The translations under genes and the position numbers were made by a program. Below are positions 24,141 to 33,959 of a stretch of DNA of 64,000 bases, one piece after another. The stretch's first letter is position 1, and each line of letters begins with the position of its first letter. Under the pieces are notes generated by a model. It had not been told where the DNA came from. It saw only the letters and a list, made by a program, of their open reading frames with translations, and searched no databases. Origin of the DNA: Isoptericola sp. AK164 (GTDB taxonomy: Bacteria > Actinomycetota > Actinomycetes > Actinomycetales > Cellulomonadaceae); contig NZ_CP119106.1 in assembly GCF_029643425.1 (NCBI RefSeq), positions 1,178,001 through 1,242,000 of the forward strand. The letters are read 5' to 3'.

Positions 24141-25253
24141 CTACGGCAGGTAGTCGACGAGCTCGGGCTGCTCGGCGTAGATCTCGTCGATGAGCGTGGT
24201 GTCGAAGAGGTCGTCCACGCTCACGTCCCAGCCGGCCGCGGCCAGGGAGTCGACGGTCTCCTGCTGGAGCTCGTCGGAGATCGTGAACAGGCCGTTCTCC
24301 TCGGTCTCCGGGGTGGAGATCAGCTCCTTCTCCGCCTCCAGGCCCATCTCGGTCTTGACCGGGTCGAGGGCCCCGAACACGGCCTCGAGACCGTCCTCGG
24401 ACTCGGCCGCCGCCGCGTTGTAGTACTCCTCGACGAGCGCCACGGTGTCCTCCGCGGGCTCGGTGAAGACGTCGGTCCAGCCCTTGATCTCGGCGGTGAG
24501 GAACGCCTTGAGCAGGTCGGGGTTCTCCTCGAGGTACTGGTCGGTGACGCTGAACGTCTCGGCCACGTACGGCACGCCGTTCTCGGCGTAGGCGAGGTTG
24601 GTGACGTCGTACCCGGCCAGCTCGACGGTCAGGGCCTCGTTGGTGAGGTAGGCCATGAACCCGTCGACCTCCTCGTTCATCAGCGGCGTCGGGTCGAAGT
24701 CGACGGGCACGACGGTCACGTCGCCCTCGTCGATCCCGTTGGCCTGCAGCAGCGCCGCGAACACCGAGGAGTTGGAGTCCTGCACGCCGATCGTCTTGCC
24801 GACGAGGTCCTCCGGGGAGGAGATGTCGGCGCCGTCGGCCAGCGACAGGATCGTGAAGGGGTTCTTCTGGAAGGTGGCGCCGATGATCTTCAGCGGCGCG
24901 TCCTGCTCGGCGATGGCCGCGCCGATCGAGGCGGCGTCGCTCAGGGCGACCTCGACGGAGCCGGACAGGAGCTTGGCGACGCCGGTGTCCGGGCCGGAGA
25001 TGCCCACGACCTCGTCGAAACCGGCCTCGTCGTAGTAGCCGTTCTCGTAGGCGTAGAACTCGCCGGCGAACTCCTCGTTCTTGATCCAGGAGTACTGGAC
25101 GCTGATCTCGCCGTACGAGGCGTCCTCGGACTCGCCGGAGCCGCTCGCGGTGTCCTCGCCGCCGCAGGCGGCGAGTGCGAGGGTGCTCGCGGCGACGGCC
25201 GCGACGACGGCGCCCGTCCGGGCGCGGCGTGGGAGGTTGCTGTGGACTGCCAT
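24141..25253 (-). CDS. Lipoprotein substrate-binding protein, NMT1/THI5-like
   Basis: Protein of 370 aa. A basic N-terminus, a hydrophobic helix and a lipobox (LALAACGG) predict a lipid-anchored binding protein. The rest is the SsuA/THI5-like fold (ENGYYDEAGFDEV, VEVALSDAASIGAA, LVGKTIGVQDSNS). The ATG at 25253 is chosen over an in-frame start at 25307 for the normal signal peptide. Such proteins bind pyrimidine, sulfonate or nitrate ligands. Here the operon lies directly downstream of xanthine dehydrogenase and carries the shared purine-operon motif in its promoter, so uptake of a purine or ureide is the best inference. Confidence 0.85.
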   Translation of the reverse strand: MAVHSNLPRRARTGAVVAAVAASTLALAACGGEDTASGSGESEDASYGEISVQYSWIKNEEFAGEFYAYENGYYDEAGFDEVVGISGPDTGVAKLLSGSVEVALSDAASIGAAIAEQDAPLKIIGATFQKNPFTILSLADGADISSPEDLVGKTIGVQDSNSSVFAALLQANGIDEGDVTVVPVDFDPTPLMNEEVDGFMAYLTNEALTVELAGYDVTNLAYAENGVPYVAETFSVTDQYLEENPDLLKAFLTAEIKGWTDVFTEPAEDTVALVEEYYNAAAAESEDGLEAVFGALDPVKTEMGLEAEKELISTPETEENGLFTISDELQQETVDSLAAAGWDVSVDDLFDTTLIDEIYAEQPELVDYLP

Positions 25254-25345
25254 GGGGTGGGACTCCGCTCGACCTGGTGCGATGGGAACGAACGGCAACG
25301 TAGCCACCCGAGGTTTCGCCCCGAGGGTCGCGGCGTTTCAGGGGT

Positions 25346-25363
25346 GTGAAGCCATCACTTCAC
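25346..25363. promoter_or_regulatory. Candidate purine-regulon operator A (upstream of the ABC importer)
   Basis: Perfect inverted repeat GTGAAG-N6-CTTCAC. It overlaps the last codons of the xanthine dehydrogenase gene and sits about 93 bp upstream of the SBP start on the minus strand. It shares AAGC-N4-ACTT with the sites at 12997-13014 and 31490-31507. Confidence 0.55.
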
Positions 25364-28186
25364 CCGGGGCTCGGGTGCCTCCTGCGCCAGCCGCCACACC
25401 CGTTCGCGGGTGAACGGCTGACGGAACGGCCGCCGTCCCAGCGCGCGGGCGATCGCGTTGCCGACGGCAGGCGCCACCGGGTTGTACGGCGACTCGCTCA
25501 TCGACTTCGCGCCGAACGGCCCGATCGTGTCGACGGTGTCGGCGAAGTACACCTCGGTGTCCGGGATATCGGCGGACTGCGGGACACGGTAGGTGCGGAA
25601 CACCGGGTTGGTCACCGCGCCGCGGTCGTCGACCAGCACCTCCTCGTACAGCGCGCTGCCCAGACCCTGGGCCGCACCTCCCTCGACCTGGCCGCGGCAC
25701 TGGGCCGGGTTCATGACGAACCCGGCGTCGGCGGCCTGCACGGACTGCAGCACCCGCACCGACCCGGTCTCCTCCTCGACGGCGACGCGCACCGCGTGCA
25801 CGTTGAAGGCCAGGCTGCGCTCCTTGCCGTCGTCGCTGCCGTGGGTCGTCAGCTCCCGGCTCTCGGGGTCCCCGGCAGCGGTCACGATCTCGGCGAACCC
25901 GACGAGCCGGTCGCCCACGCGGACGCCCTCGGCGACGAGCTCGGCCGGCCGCGCCGCGTCCCCCGCCGGTGCGTCGCCGTCGGACACCTGCCGCGCGACG
26001 TCGATCATCAGGCCGCGCAGCGCGGTGCACGCCCGCGCCAGCGCCTTGCCCGCCACCACCGTCCCCGCCGAGGCGAACGCACCGGTGTCGTGGTCCACCA
26101 GGTCGGTGTCCGCGGCGCGCAGCACGATCCGGTCCGGCGTCGCCGCCAGGGTCGACGCCGCGATCTGCCGGTGCACCGTGCTGGTGCCGTTGCCGAACTC
26201 GGCCGTCCCGACCGACAGCGCGAACGTGCCGTCCGGGCGCAGCGACGCCGCGGCGTGCGCATGGTGCCCGCCGGGCGCCGCCCCCGCGATGAACGCGATC
26301 GCCATGCCCTCCCCGGTGCGCCAGCCCGCCGGGGCCTCGACGCCGTTGCCGCGCCGCAGCGCGTCCTGCGCGAGGTCGAGGCACTGGTCCAGCCCGTAGC
26401 TGCCCCACCGCAGGTCCGGCTCGGGCTCGTCGTCGACGGTCAGCAGCGGGTCGCCGTCGCGCACCGCGTTGCGACGGCGCAGCTCGAACGGGTCGATCCC
26501 GAGCCGCTGCGCCAGCATGTCCATCGCCGACTCCACGCCGAGGATCACCTGGCCCAGCCCGTAGCCGCGGAACGCCCCGGAGGGCACGGCGTGGGTGTAG
26601 ACGGACTCGGCGTCGACGCGCTTGACCGCGCAGCGGTAGACATTGATCGACTCGGCCACCGAGTGGAACAGCACCCCGATGCCGTGGTTGCCGTAGGCGC
26701 CGGTGTTGCTCAGCACGTCGACCTTCATCGCCGTCAGCGTCCCGTCGGCCGTCGCGCCGAGGGAGACCTCCACCCGGAAGGGGTGGCGCAGCGCCGCACG
26801 ACGGAACTCGTCGGTGCGGGAGAACTCGTAGGACACCGGGCGGCCGGTGGTGAGCACCGCGAGCGCCACGACGTCCTCGACGAACATCTCCTGCTTGCCG
26901 CCGAACCCGCCGCCGACCCGAGCGGCGTGCACGCGGACGCGGTCCCGGGGCAGGTCGAAGACGTGCGCGAGCTCGTTCCGGGTGAGGAACGGCACCTGGG
27001 TGCTGGAGCGGATCACGAGCCGTCCGTCGTCGTCGAGCCGGCCGAGCGCGCCGTGGGTCTCGAGCTGGGCGTGCGCCACCCGTCCGGTGTGCCAGGTCCC
27101 GCCGACCGTGACGGCGCTCGCCGCGAGCGCCGCGTCGACGTCGCCGCCGATGCCGGCGTGCAGGCTGCCGAGCACGTTCGGGCGGTCCGGGTCGGCCTGG
27201 ACGGCGACGGGCCGGTCCGGGTGGACCGCCGGGGCGTCCGGCCGCCGCGCTTCCTCGGCGTCGAGGACGAACGGCAGGGGCTCGTAGGTCACGTCGATCA
27301 GGCCGAGCGCGGCGTCGGCGATCTCGGCGGTCTCGGCGACGACGGCGGCCACGCGCTGGCCGACGAAGCGGACCGTGTCGTCGAGCACCCGGGTGTCGTC
27401 GGGGTCGTCGGTGCGGTGCTCGTGCCGGGCGGTGGAGAAGCGTGTCGCGGGGGCGTCGGCGTGGGTGAGGACGGTGACGACGCCGGGCAGCGCGCGGGCG
27501 GCGGCGGTGTCGATCGCGGTGATCCGGGCGTGCGCGTGCTTCGAGCCGAGGACGCGCAGCACCAGCGTGCCCGTCGCCTCGGGGGTGTCGAAGGTGTACG
27601 GCTCCAGGCCCTGGACCACGCGGCGCGCGGGCTCGGGCGAGACCGACCGTCCGACGCCGGCCGCCGGGGTGCCGTCGTCGTCCCCGGTGCCGGGTTCGCC
27701 CGTGGTCGCGGGCCCGCTCGTGGCCGGGTCGACCGGCGAGGGCGGCGCGTCGCTCTCGCCGAGGGTCCGGCGGATCGCCGAGCGGATCGGGCGGTAGCCG
27801 GTGCAGCGGCACAGCGAGCCCTTGAGCCGCCGGTCGAGGTCGGGCAGGTCGTCGGCCGTCAGGCAGGACGCGGTGACGCTCATGCCCGGCGTGCAGAACC
27901 CGCACTGGAAGCCGAACTCCTCGACCAGCGCCTCCTGCACGGGGTGCAGATCGTCGCCCGGGGCGAGCCCGGCGGCGGTGGTGACCTGCGCGCCCTCGGC
28001 GCGCGGGGCGGGCACGATGCACGAGTGCACGGGCTCGCCGTCCAGCAGGACGGCGCACGCCCCGCAGTCCCCGGCGTCGCAGCCCTTCTTGACCTCGGTG
28101 TGGCCGTGCTCGCGCAGCAGGGTGCGCAGGCACTGCCCGGGGCGGGGGTCGGTGTCGTGGCCGGTGCCGTTGACGTGCAGCTTCAT
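25355..28186 (-). CDS. Xanthine dehydrogenase, fused [2Fe-2S] and molybdopterin subunits
   Basis: Protein of 943 aa. Residues 1 to about 150 are a two-cluster iron-sulfur subunit (CDAGDCGAC for the plant-type cluster; CGFCTPG and CRCTGYRPI for the second). A Pro/Gly/Asp-rich linker follows at about 148-180, then a complete molybdopterin-binding oxidoreductase ([32 protein letters not shown] near the C-terminus). Together with the FAD subunit encoded upstream it would oxidise hypoxanthine/xanthine to urate. Separate small and large subunits are usual; this two-domain fusion is less common. The ATG overlaps the FAD-subunit stop (ATGA). Confidence 0.92.
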   Translation of the reverse strand: MKLHVNGTGHDTDPRPGQCLRTLLREHGHTEVKKGCDAGDCGACAVLLDGEPVHSCIVPAPRAEGAQVTTAAGLAPGDDLHPVQEALVEEFGFQCGFCTPGMSVTASCLTADDLPDLDRRLKGSLCRCTGYRPIRSAIRRTLGESDAPPSPVDPATSGPATTGEPGTGDDDGTPAAGVGRSVSPEPARRVVQGLEPYTFDTPEATGTLVLRVLGSKHAHARITAIDTAAARALPGVVTVLTHADAPATRFSTARHEHRTDDPDDTRVLDDTVRFVGQRVAAVVAETAEIADAALGLIDVTYEPLPFVLDAEEARRPDAPAVHPDRPVAVQADPDRPNVLGSLHAGIGGDVDAALAASAVTVGGTWHTGRVAHAQLETHGALGRLDDDGRLVIRSSTQVPFLTRNELAHVFDLPRDRVRVHAARVGGGFGGKQEMFVEDVVALAVLTTGRPVSYEFSRTDEFRRAALRHPFRVEVSLGATADGTLTAMKVDVLSNTGAYGNHGIGVLFHSVAESINVYRCAVKRVDAESVYTHAVPSGAFRGYGLGQVILGVESAMDMLAQRLGIDPFELRRRNAVRDGDPLLTVDDEPEPDLRWGSYGLDQCLDLAQDALRRGNGVEAPAGWRTGEGMAIAFIAGAAPGGHHAHAAASLRPDGTFALSVGTAEFGNGTSTVHRQIAASTLAATPDRIVLRAADTDLVDHDTGAFASAGTVVAGKALARACTALRGLMIDVARQVSDGDAPAGDAARPAELVAEGVRVGDRLVGFAEIVTAAGDPESRELTTHGSDDGKERSLAFNVHAVRVAVEEETGSVRVLQSVQAADAGFVMNPAQCRGQVEGGAAQGLGSALYEEVLVDDRGAVTNPVFRTYRVPQSADIPDTEVYFADTVDTIGPFGAKSMSESPYNPVAPAVGNAIARALGRRPFRQPFTRERVWRLAQEAPEPRVK

Positions 28187-29037
28187 GCGGGGTCCTCCGG
28201 GTCCTGCTCCGGGTCGCCGGCGAGCTCGCCGCGCAGGCGTTCGGCGAGCACGATGCTCACGCCGCGCCGCCAGTCGGCCGCGCCGAGGGAGTCGGTGTAG
28301 TAGCCGTCGAGGTCGCCGACGGCGGCAGCGAGCACGGCGGCGTCGGGCAGCGCGGCGAACCGCAGCACGGCGGGCCGCCCGACGGCGGCCGTCACCGCGA
28401 CGACGCACGTGCCGTCGGCGTCGCGGCGGCCCGAGACGACGGCGCCGGACCGGCCGAGCTCGGCGAGCGCGATCTTGTGCAGCCCGGCGCGGGAGCGCAG
28501 GGCGCTCGCGGGCAGCTCGATCGCGCGCAGCACCTCGCCGTGGCGCAGGGCGGTCTCGCCGGCGCCGGTCACGAGCTCGGCGACGGGCAGGCGGTGGCTG
28601 CCGCCGTCGGGCGTCCACACCTCGGCGACGCCGTCGAGGGCCACCGCGAGCGAGACCATCGCGGCGGCGGGGAAGGCCCGGCAGACGTTGCCGCCGACGG
28701 TGGCGGTGTTCCAGATCTTGAAGGAGGCCAGCAGCGCGTCCGCGGCGTCCGGGATCATCGCGACCGCCGACCAGTCGGCCGGCACGGGCTCGGGCCCGCG
28801 TCCCTCGGCCCAGCCCCGCAGCGTGGCGATCGTGCAGGTCGCGGCGATGCGCAGCCCGTCGGCGCGGATCTCCAGGTCGGGCCAGCCGAGCGTGGTGAGG
28901 TCGACGAACCCGGTGGTGCCCGGCTGCGGCTCGCTCATCAGCCAGGTGCCGCCCCCGAGGAAGACCTCCCCGGGGTCCAGCGCGAGGTCCTCGCGCGTGC
29001 GGGCGGTCCGGAACCCGGTGACCGAGGTGACGTCCAT
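28183..29037 (-). CDS. Xanthine dehydrogenase FAD-binding subunit
   Basis: Protein of 284 aa of the CO-dehydrogenase flavoprotein medium-chain type. FAD-binding motifs LGGGTWLM near residue 28 and [13 protein letters not shown] near 113; the C-terminal domain is typical of XdhB/CoxM. It passes electrons from the iron-sulfur clusters to NAD. The ATG at 29037 overlaps the deaminase stop by one base, and its stop overlaps the fused subunit start. Confidence 0.9.
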   Translation of the reverse strand: MDVTSVTGFRTARTREDLALDPGEVFLGGGTWLMSEPQPGTTGFVDLTTLGWPDLEIRADGLRIAATCTIATLRGWAEGRGPEPVPADWSAVAMIPDAADALLASFKIWNTATVGGNVCRAFPAAAMVSLAVALDGVAEVWTPDGGSHRLPVAELVTGAGETALRHGEVLRAIELPASALRSRAGLHKIALAELGRSGAVVSGRRDADGTCVVAVTAAVGRPAVLRFAALPDAAVLAAAVGDLDGYYTDSLGAADWRRGVSIVLAERLRGELAGDPEQDPEDPA

Positions 29038-30395
29038 CAGAGCCGCTCGGCCAGCTCGCGCGAGGCGAGCGCCACCTCGTGGGCGAGCGTCGGCTCGTCG
29101 GTCGTGACCAGCGCGGCGTCCTCGACGACGGCGCGGCCGCCCACGTAGAGGCGCTTCAGCGGCGGCAGCGCGCCGAGCCCCAGGGCGGCGACGGGGTCGA
29201 GGATGCCGGCGTGCTCCACGCCGTCGACCCGCCAGACGGCGACGTCGGCCAGCTTGCCGACCTCGAGCGAGCCGATCTCGTCCTGACGTCCCAGGACGCG
29301 CGCACCGCCGATCGTCGCCAGGCGCAGCCCGTCGCGCACGCTCATCGAGTCCGCCCCCGTGCGCAGCCGGTTCATGAGCACGGACTCGCGGATCTCGACG
29401 CCGAGCTGGCCCGACTCGTTGGAGGCGGCGCCGTCGACACCCAGACCCACCGCCACCCCGGCGTCGAGCATGGCGCGCACGGGCGCGATCCCGGCGGCCA
29501 GGCGACCGTTCGAGGACGGGCAGTGCGCCACGCCCGTCCCGGTGGCGGCGTACCGCTCGATCGCGGGGTCGTCGAGGTGGACGGCGTGCGCCATCCAGAC
29601 GTCGGGGCCCAGCCAGCCCTGGTCCTCCAGGTACTGCGTGGGTGTCGTGCCGAAGTGCTCGAGGCAGTAGGCGTCCTCCTCGGCGGTCTCCGAGGCGTGG
29701 GTGTGCAGGCGCACGTCGAGGGAGCGGGCGAGGACGGCCGCCTCGCGCAGCAGGTCCGGGGTGACCGAGAACGGCGAGCACGGCGCGATCGCGATGCGCA
29801 CCATCGCCTCGCGGGAGCGGTCGTGGTACCGCTCGACGGCCTCGGCGGACGCCGCGAGGGCCGCGTCCGTGGTCTCGACGGCGAAGTCCGGCGGGAGCCC
29901 GCCCTGCGAGGCACCGAGGTCCATCGACCCGCGGGTGGCGTGCAGGCGGACGCCGACACGGGAGGCCGCCTCGACCAGAGCGCCGACGATGTCGCCGGAC
30001 CCCTGCGGGAAGACGTAGTGGTGGTCGCCGACCGTGGTGCAGCCCGAGCGGGCCAGGACCGCCATCGCCCCGGCCGCCCCCGTCCCGGTCAGGTCGGCGT
30101 CGATGCGCGACCACAGCGGGTACAGCGCGGTGAGCCAGTCGAACAGGATCGAGTCCTGGGCGTAGCCGCGGGTGAGCCACTGGTACAGGTGGTGGTGGGT
30201 GTTGACCAGGCCCGGCGTGACCAGGCAGCCGGAGGCGTCGACGACCTCGGCCCCGGCGCGCAGGTGCTCCGGCGCCGGGCCGGCCCCGACGGCCACGACC
30301 TCGCCGCCGTCGAGCACGACGTGCCCGACGGCGTGCTCGGTGCCGGCGGCGTCCACCGTGGCGACGTAGCCGTTCTCGACGATGGTGCGGGTCAT
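29037..30395 (-). CDS. 8-oxoguanine deaminase / guanine deaminase-type amidohydrolase
   Basis: Protein of 452 aa, amidohydrolase superfamily. Metal ligands: [13 protein letters not shown] (HxH), [20 protein letters not shown] and [10 protein letters not shown]. The THHHLYQ stretch followed by the downstream motifs resembles 8-oxoguanine deaminase rather than the GuaD type. It would deaminate 8-oxoguanine to urate, or guanine to xanthine, feeding the XDH/urate route. ATGA overlap with xdhC upstream and a one-base overlap with the FAD subunit downstream. Confidence 0.85.
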   Translation of the reverse strand: MTRTIVENGYVATVDAAGTEHAVGHVVLDGGEVVAVGAGPAPEHLRAGAEVVDASGCLVTPGLVNTHHHLYQWLTRGYAQDSILFDWLTALYPLWSRIDADLTGTGAAGAMAVLARSGCTTVGDHHYVFPQGSGDIVGALVEAASRVGVRLHATRGSMDLGASQGGLPPDFAVETTDAALAASAEAVERYHDRSREAMVRIAIAPCSPFSVTPDLLREAAVLARSLDVRLHTHASETAEEDAYCLEHFGTTPTQYLEDQGWLGPDVWMAHAVHLDDPAIERYAATGTGVAHCPSSNGRLAAGIAPVRAMLDAGVAVGLGVDGAASNESGQLGVEIRESVLMNRLRTGADSMSVRDGLRLATIGGARVLGRQDEIGSLEVGKLADVAVWRVDGVEHAGILDPVAALGLGALPPLKRLYVGGRAVVEDAALVTTDEPTLAHEVALASRELAERL

Positions 30396-31498
30396 GCGCG
30401 GGTACCTCCGAGGGCGGTGCGGTCCGGGCCGGTGACCCGGCACGAGGGTGCGGTCGACGGACCGCGGTGGATCCGGCCCGCCGTCTCGCGCAGCGGGCGG
30501 CCGGAGCCCCCGTGCCGCGAGGCGACGATCTCGGCCAGGACCGACAGGGCGGTCTCCTCGGGCGAGGACCCGGCCAGGTCGAGCCCGAGGGGGGAGTGCA
30601 GGCGGGCGAGGTCGACCTCGGCGACGCCGACGTCGCGCAGCCGGGCGGCACGACGCGTCACGGTGGCGCGCGCCCCCATCGCGCCGACGAAGCCCACCGG
30701 CATCGACAGTGCCTGCCGGATCGCCGGGACGTCGAGGCGCTCGTCGTGGGTGAGGACGCACACGGCCGTGCGGGCGTCGGTGTCGTGCTCGTCGAGCCCG
30801 GCGAGGTACTCGTGGGGGATCGCCGTGACGAGCTCCGTCGCTGCGGGGAACCGCGCGGGTGTCACCAGGGTCTCCCACGGGTCGCACACGGTCACCGCGA
30901 ACCCGGCCGCCGCGCCCACGTGGCACAGGGCCGCGGCGTGCTCACCGGCGCCGAGCAGGACGAGGCGGGCCCGGGGCGCGTGCTGCACCACCAGCAGGTC
31001 CTCGCCGCCGTACGCCCCGGGCAGCAGCCGGCTGGCGCGGTCGGCGAGCGTCGCCGCGGCGGTGGCGTCGACGGTGGCCTCGACGTCGACGGTGCGTCCG
31101 GCCGCCGGTCCGGAGACCACGAGGCCGAGCCTGGCGGGCCGGTCCGCCGCGGCGTCCTCCAGCGCCCGCACCGTGCGGGTGTCGGTCGGTTCGAGGCGCT
31201 GGGCGACCACGTCCACCTGGCCGCCGCAGGCGAGGCCCGCGGCGTGGGCGGTGGCGTCGTCGAACCCGAAGCGGGCCGTCTGCGCCCGGCCGGTCGCGAT
31301 GGCGGCGTGGGCGAGCACGACCGCCTCGCTCTCCACGCAGCCGCCCGAGATCGACCCGAGCACCGCGCCGTCACCGGTGACCGCCATCGCCGAGCCGACG
31401 CCGCGCGGCGCGCTGCTGGCGACGCGCGCCACCGTGACCACGGCGACCGGCGCGGACGACCGGACCAGCGGCAGGAGATCGCGGGCAAGTTCAAGCAT
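30392..31498 (-). CDS. xdhC: XdhC-family molybdenum-cofactor maturation protein
   Basis: Protein of 368 aa. The N-terminal XdhC/CoxI domain carries SSAPRGVGSAMAV and GSISGGCVE (with the conserved cysteine); the C-terminal Rossmann-like domain has LLGAGEHAAAL and PVGFVGAMGARATVTRR. It binds and sulfurates the cofactor before insertion into xanthine dehydrogenase. First gene of the operon xdhC-deaminase-FAD-FeS/Moco. No Shine-Dalgarno precedes the ATG, so a leaderless transcript is possible. The start codon lies inside candidate operator C. Confidence 0.9.
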   Translation of the reverse strand: MLELARDLLPLVRSSAPVAVVTVARVASSAPRGVGSAMAVTGDGAVLGSISGGCVESEAVVLAHAAIATGRAQTARFGFDDATAHAAGLACGGQVDVVAQRLEPTDTRTVRALEDAAADRPARLGLVVSGPAAGRTVDVEATVDATAAATLADRASRLLPGAYGGEDLLVVQHAPRARLVLLGAGEHAAALCHVGAAAGFAVTVCDPWETLVTPARFPAATELVTAIPHEYLAGLDEHDTDARTAVCVLTHDERLDVPAIRQALSMPVGFVGAMGARATVTRRAARLRDVGVAEVDLARLHSPLGLDLAGSSPEETALSVLAEIVASRHGGSGRPLRETAGRIHRGPSTAPSCRVTGPDRTALGGTRA

Positions 31499-31507
31499 GG
31501 ACTTAAG
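31490..31507. promoter_or_regulatory. Candidate purine-regulon operator C (over xdhC start)
   Basis: TTCAAG-N6-CTTAAG, with the xdhC start codon in the central spacer. It shares AAGC-N4-ACTT with the sites at 12997-13014 and 25346-25363. Arms are less perfect than in the other two. The divergent plus-strand mocA-like gene begins 62 bp away, so one site could serve both directions. Confidence 0.5.
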
Positions 31508-31568
31508 TGTGCCGAGAGGATGTTTCGCGCGGGCTACGCTCCGATGACACGTCGACGAGGGAGGGCTC

Positions 31569-32138
31569 ATGCGGGTCTGCGGGCTGGTGCTGGCCGCGGG
31601 CGCGGGCACCCGGTTCGGCGGCCCCAAGGGCCTGGCGCGCACGACGTCGGGCGATCCGTGGGTGCGACGTGCGGTCGCGATGCTGCAGGACGCGGGGTGC
31701 GACGAGGTGCTCGTCGCCGTGGGCGCTCGGGGGCCCGAGGTCGCCGCGCTCGTGCCGCCGTCCGCCCGCGCGGTCACCGCCGCGAGCTGGGCCGACGGGC
31801 TGGCCGCCACGCTGCGTGCCGGTCTCGACGCCGCTGCGCGTGGCGACGCCGAGGTGCTGGTCGTGACCCCGGTCGACACCCCCGACGCGCCGCCGGAGGC
31901 TGTGCGACGCGTGCTCGACCGGGCCGCACGCGAGGCGGCGACGCCCGACGACGCCCTGGCGCGCGCCGTCTACTCCGGGCGTCCCGGCCACCCGGTGCTC
32001 CTGGGACGGGCGCACTGGGGCGAGGTGCGCGCCACGCTGACCGGCGACGCCGGGGCGGGGCGCTACCTCGCCGCCCGCGGGGCGCTGGCCGTCGAGTGCG
32101 GCGACCTGTGGTCCGGGCACGACGTCGACCGTGCCTAG
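31569..32138 (+). CDS. MocA-like molybdenum cofactor cytidylyltransferase
   Basis: Protein of 189 aa, MobA-like NTP transferase fold. The N-terminal LVLAAGAGTRFGGPKGLA nucleotide-binding loop, the VTPVDTPD metal-binding aspartates and the SGRPGHPVLLGRAHW block match the MocA/NTP_transf_3 group. It would attach CMP to molybdopterin for XDH-type enzymes. Divergent position next to xdhC supports that role. It ends 9 bp before the ABC-F gene. Confidence 0.87.
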   Translation: MRVCGLVLAAGAGTRFGGPKGLARTTSGDPWVRRAVAMLQDAGCDEVLVAVGARGPEVAALVPPSARAVTAASWADGLAATLRAGLDAAARGDAEVLVVTPVDTPDAPPEAVRRVLDRAAREAATPDDALARAVYSGRPGHPVLLGRAHWGEVRATLTGDAGAGRYLAARGALAVECGDLWSGHDVDRA

Positions 32139-32147
32139 GCTGGTGCG

Positions 32148-33794
32148 GTGCAGCTCGTCGCCACCGACCTCTCCTACGCCTACCCGGAGCACCCCGTGCT
32201 CGACCGGGTGGACCTGCGCGTCTCCGACGGGGTCCGCCTCGGCGTCGTGGGGGAGAACGGGTCGGGCAAGTCGACGCTGCTGCACCTGCTGGCCGGCGAC
32301 CTGCCGACCCAGACCGGCGAGGTGCGCCGCCACGGCTCCGTGGCCCTGGTGACCCAGGAGCTCCACGAAGAACCCGGCCGCACCGTCGGCGACCTGGTCG
32401 AGGCCACGCTGGCCGACCTGCGGGCCCTCGCGGGCGAGCTGCAGCGTGCCGCCGAGGCCTTCGACCACGAGCGCGGAGACCTGCGCGAGCTCGGCGAGCT
32501 GCTGGGCCGCGTTGAGCACCTGGCGGCGTGGGACGCCGACCGCCGCGTCGACGAGGCCCTGACCCGCCTCGGTGCCGTGCGCGACCTCGACCGCCGCCTC
32601 GACACGCTGTCCGTCGGGCAGCGCTACCGGGTGCGCCTGGCGTGCCGGCTGGCCGAACGAGCCGACCTGCTGCTGCTGGACGAACCCACGAACCACCTCG
32701 ACGACTCCGGCGTCGCGTACCTGACCGAGCAGCTGCGGACCTGGCGCGGCGGCGTCGTGCTCGTCACCCACGACCGAGAGCTGCTCGACGACGTCGCTAC
32801 CGCGATCTACGACCTCGACCCCTCCATGGACGGGCGGCCCGTGCTCTACGGCCAGCCCGGCTACCACTCCTACCGGCTCGGCAAGGCGGCGATGCTCGCT
32901 CGCTGGCAGCAGCGCTACCGGGTCGAGCAGGAACGTGCCGAGGAGCTGTGGTTCCGCCGCGACCGCTCCTACGAGGGGCTCTCCGACGAGTGGCGTCCGC
33001 CCAAGGGCTCCCAGAAGCACCGCCGCGGCACCCGTGCCCGCATCCACGTCAAGGCCGCCGACCGGCTGGTGGAGAAGCTCGAGGCCGAGGCGCTCGACGT
33101 CCCGCCGCCGCCCCTGGAGCTCGCCTTCCCGGACCTGCCGGCGATGTCACCGGGGTGGGACCCCGGCGAACCGCTGGTCGAGCTGCGCTCGCCCCGGGTC
33201 GAGGCGCCCGACGGCACCGCGATGCTGGACCTGCCGGGCACCAGGTTGGCGGTACCGCCGTCGGGCCGGCTGCTCGTCGTCGGGTCGAACGGCACCGGGA
33301 AGTCCACGGCGCTGGCGGCGCTCGCCGGCACGGCCGAGCTCGCCCGCGGAGCCCGGACGCTGCGCGACGGCGTCAGGTTCGGGGTCGTCGCCCAGGAGCG
33401 CAGGACGGCGGACGGCGGCAGCGCCGGGAGATCCGGGTTCGACGCCTCTGCGGCGGAGGCGCTGGAGCTGTTGTCCCGCGGGGAGCTGGACCCGGACCAC
33501 CTGGTCCCGGTCGCCGCGCTCGGGCTGCTCACCGAGGACGAGCTGGACCGCCCGCTGCGCGAGCTGAGCGTCGGGCAGCAGCGGCGGTTCGACGTCGCGC
33601 TCGCGCTGCTGCACGCCCCGCACCTGCTGATCCTCGACGAGCCGACGAACCACCTGTCCGTGGACCTGGTGGACGCGCTGACGCTGGCGCTGCAGCGCAC
33701 GTCCGCCGCCGTCGTCGTCGCCACCCACGACCGCCGCATGCGGGCGGACCTGGCGGACTGGCCGATGCTCGACCTGAGCCGTCCCGCGAGGTAG
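32148..33794 (+). CDS. ABC-F family ATPase
   Basis: Protein of 548 aa with two ABC domains and no membrane segments. First domain: GENGSGKST, LSVGQRYRVRLA, LLLLDEPTNHLD. Second: GSNGTGKST, LSVGQQRRFDVA, LLILDEPTNHLS. A charged linker (about 240-310) separates them. ABC-F proteins act on ribosomes in translation or antibiotic protection; the exact subfamily is not clear. The GTG at 32148 is the start. The stop codon TAG lies inside the first unit of the 20-bp repeat array, so the gene abuts the island boundary. Confidence 0.93.
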   Translation: MQLVATDLSYAYPEHPVLDRVDLRVSDGVRLGVVGENGSGKSTLLHLLAGDLPTQTGEVRRHGSVALVTQELHEEPGRTVGDLVEATLADLRALAGELQRAAEAFDHERGDLRELGELLGRVEHLAAWDADRRVDEALTRLGAVRDLDRRLDTLSVGQRYRVRLACRLAERADLLLLDEPTNHLDDSGVAYLTEQLRTWRGGVVLVTHDRELLDDVATAIYDLDPSMDGRPVLYGQPGYHSYRLGKAAMLARWQQRYRVEQERAEELWFRRDRSYEGLSDEWRPPKGSQKHRRGTRARIHVKAADRLVEKLEAEALDVPPPPLELAFPDLPAMSPGWDPGEPLVELRSPRVEAPDGTAMLDLPGTRLAVPPSGRLLVVGSNGTGKSTALAALAGTAELARGARTLRDGVRFGVVAQERRTADGGSAGRSGFDASAAEALELLSRGELDPDHLVPVAALGLLTEDELDRPLRELSVGQQRRFDVALALLHAPHLLILDEPTNHLSVDLVDALTLALQRTSAAVVVATHDRRMRADLADWPMLDLSRPAR

Positions 33795-33856
33795 GCAACC
33801 TTCTGCCGAGGTAGGCAACCCACCGGCGAGGTAGGCAACTCACCGGCGAGGTCAGC
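33787..33856. repeat. 20-bp tandem repeat array at left island edge
   Basis: Three units with an exact 20-bp period start at 33787, 33807 and 33827, each beginning CGAGGTAGGCAAC; a fourth partial unit begins at 33847. Most units can fold as GAGGT-5 nt-ACCTC-type hairpins. The first two units, reverse-complemented, match 44001-44040 closely at the right edge. Confidence 0.85.
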
Positions 33857-33959
33857 CGACCGGCACGGCGCGCGGCTCGACGACCTGGCCGTCGGGTCGG
33901 TCCAGCGCGGGACCGTTCGCGCCGCGGGCGCCGACGCACGCGACCCCGGCCGCGCGCAG

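Noticed and set aside
25254-25345. TPP riboswitch before the THI5-like binding protein
   Set aside because: The conserved CUGAGA and ACCUGAUC-type elements of the thi-box are absent, and the leader is too short.
33787-33856. CRISPR array
   Set aside because: The repeats are contiguous 20-bp units without 30-40-bp unique spacers, and no cas genes are present. No CRISPR array was seen elsewhere in the window.
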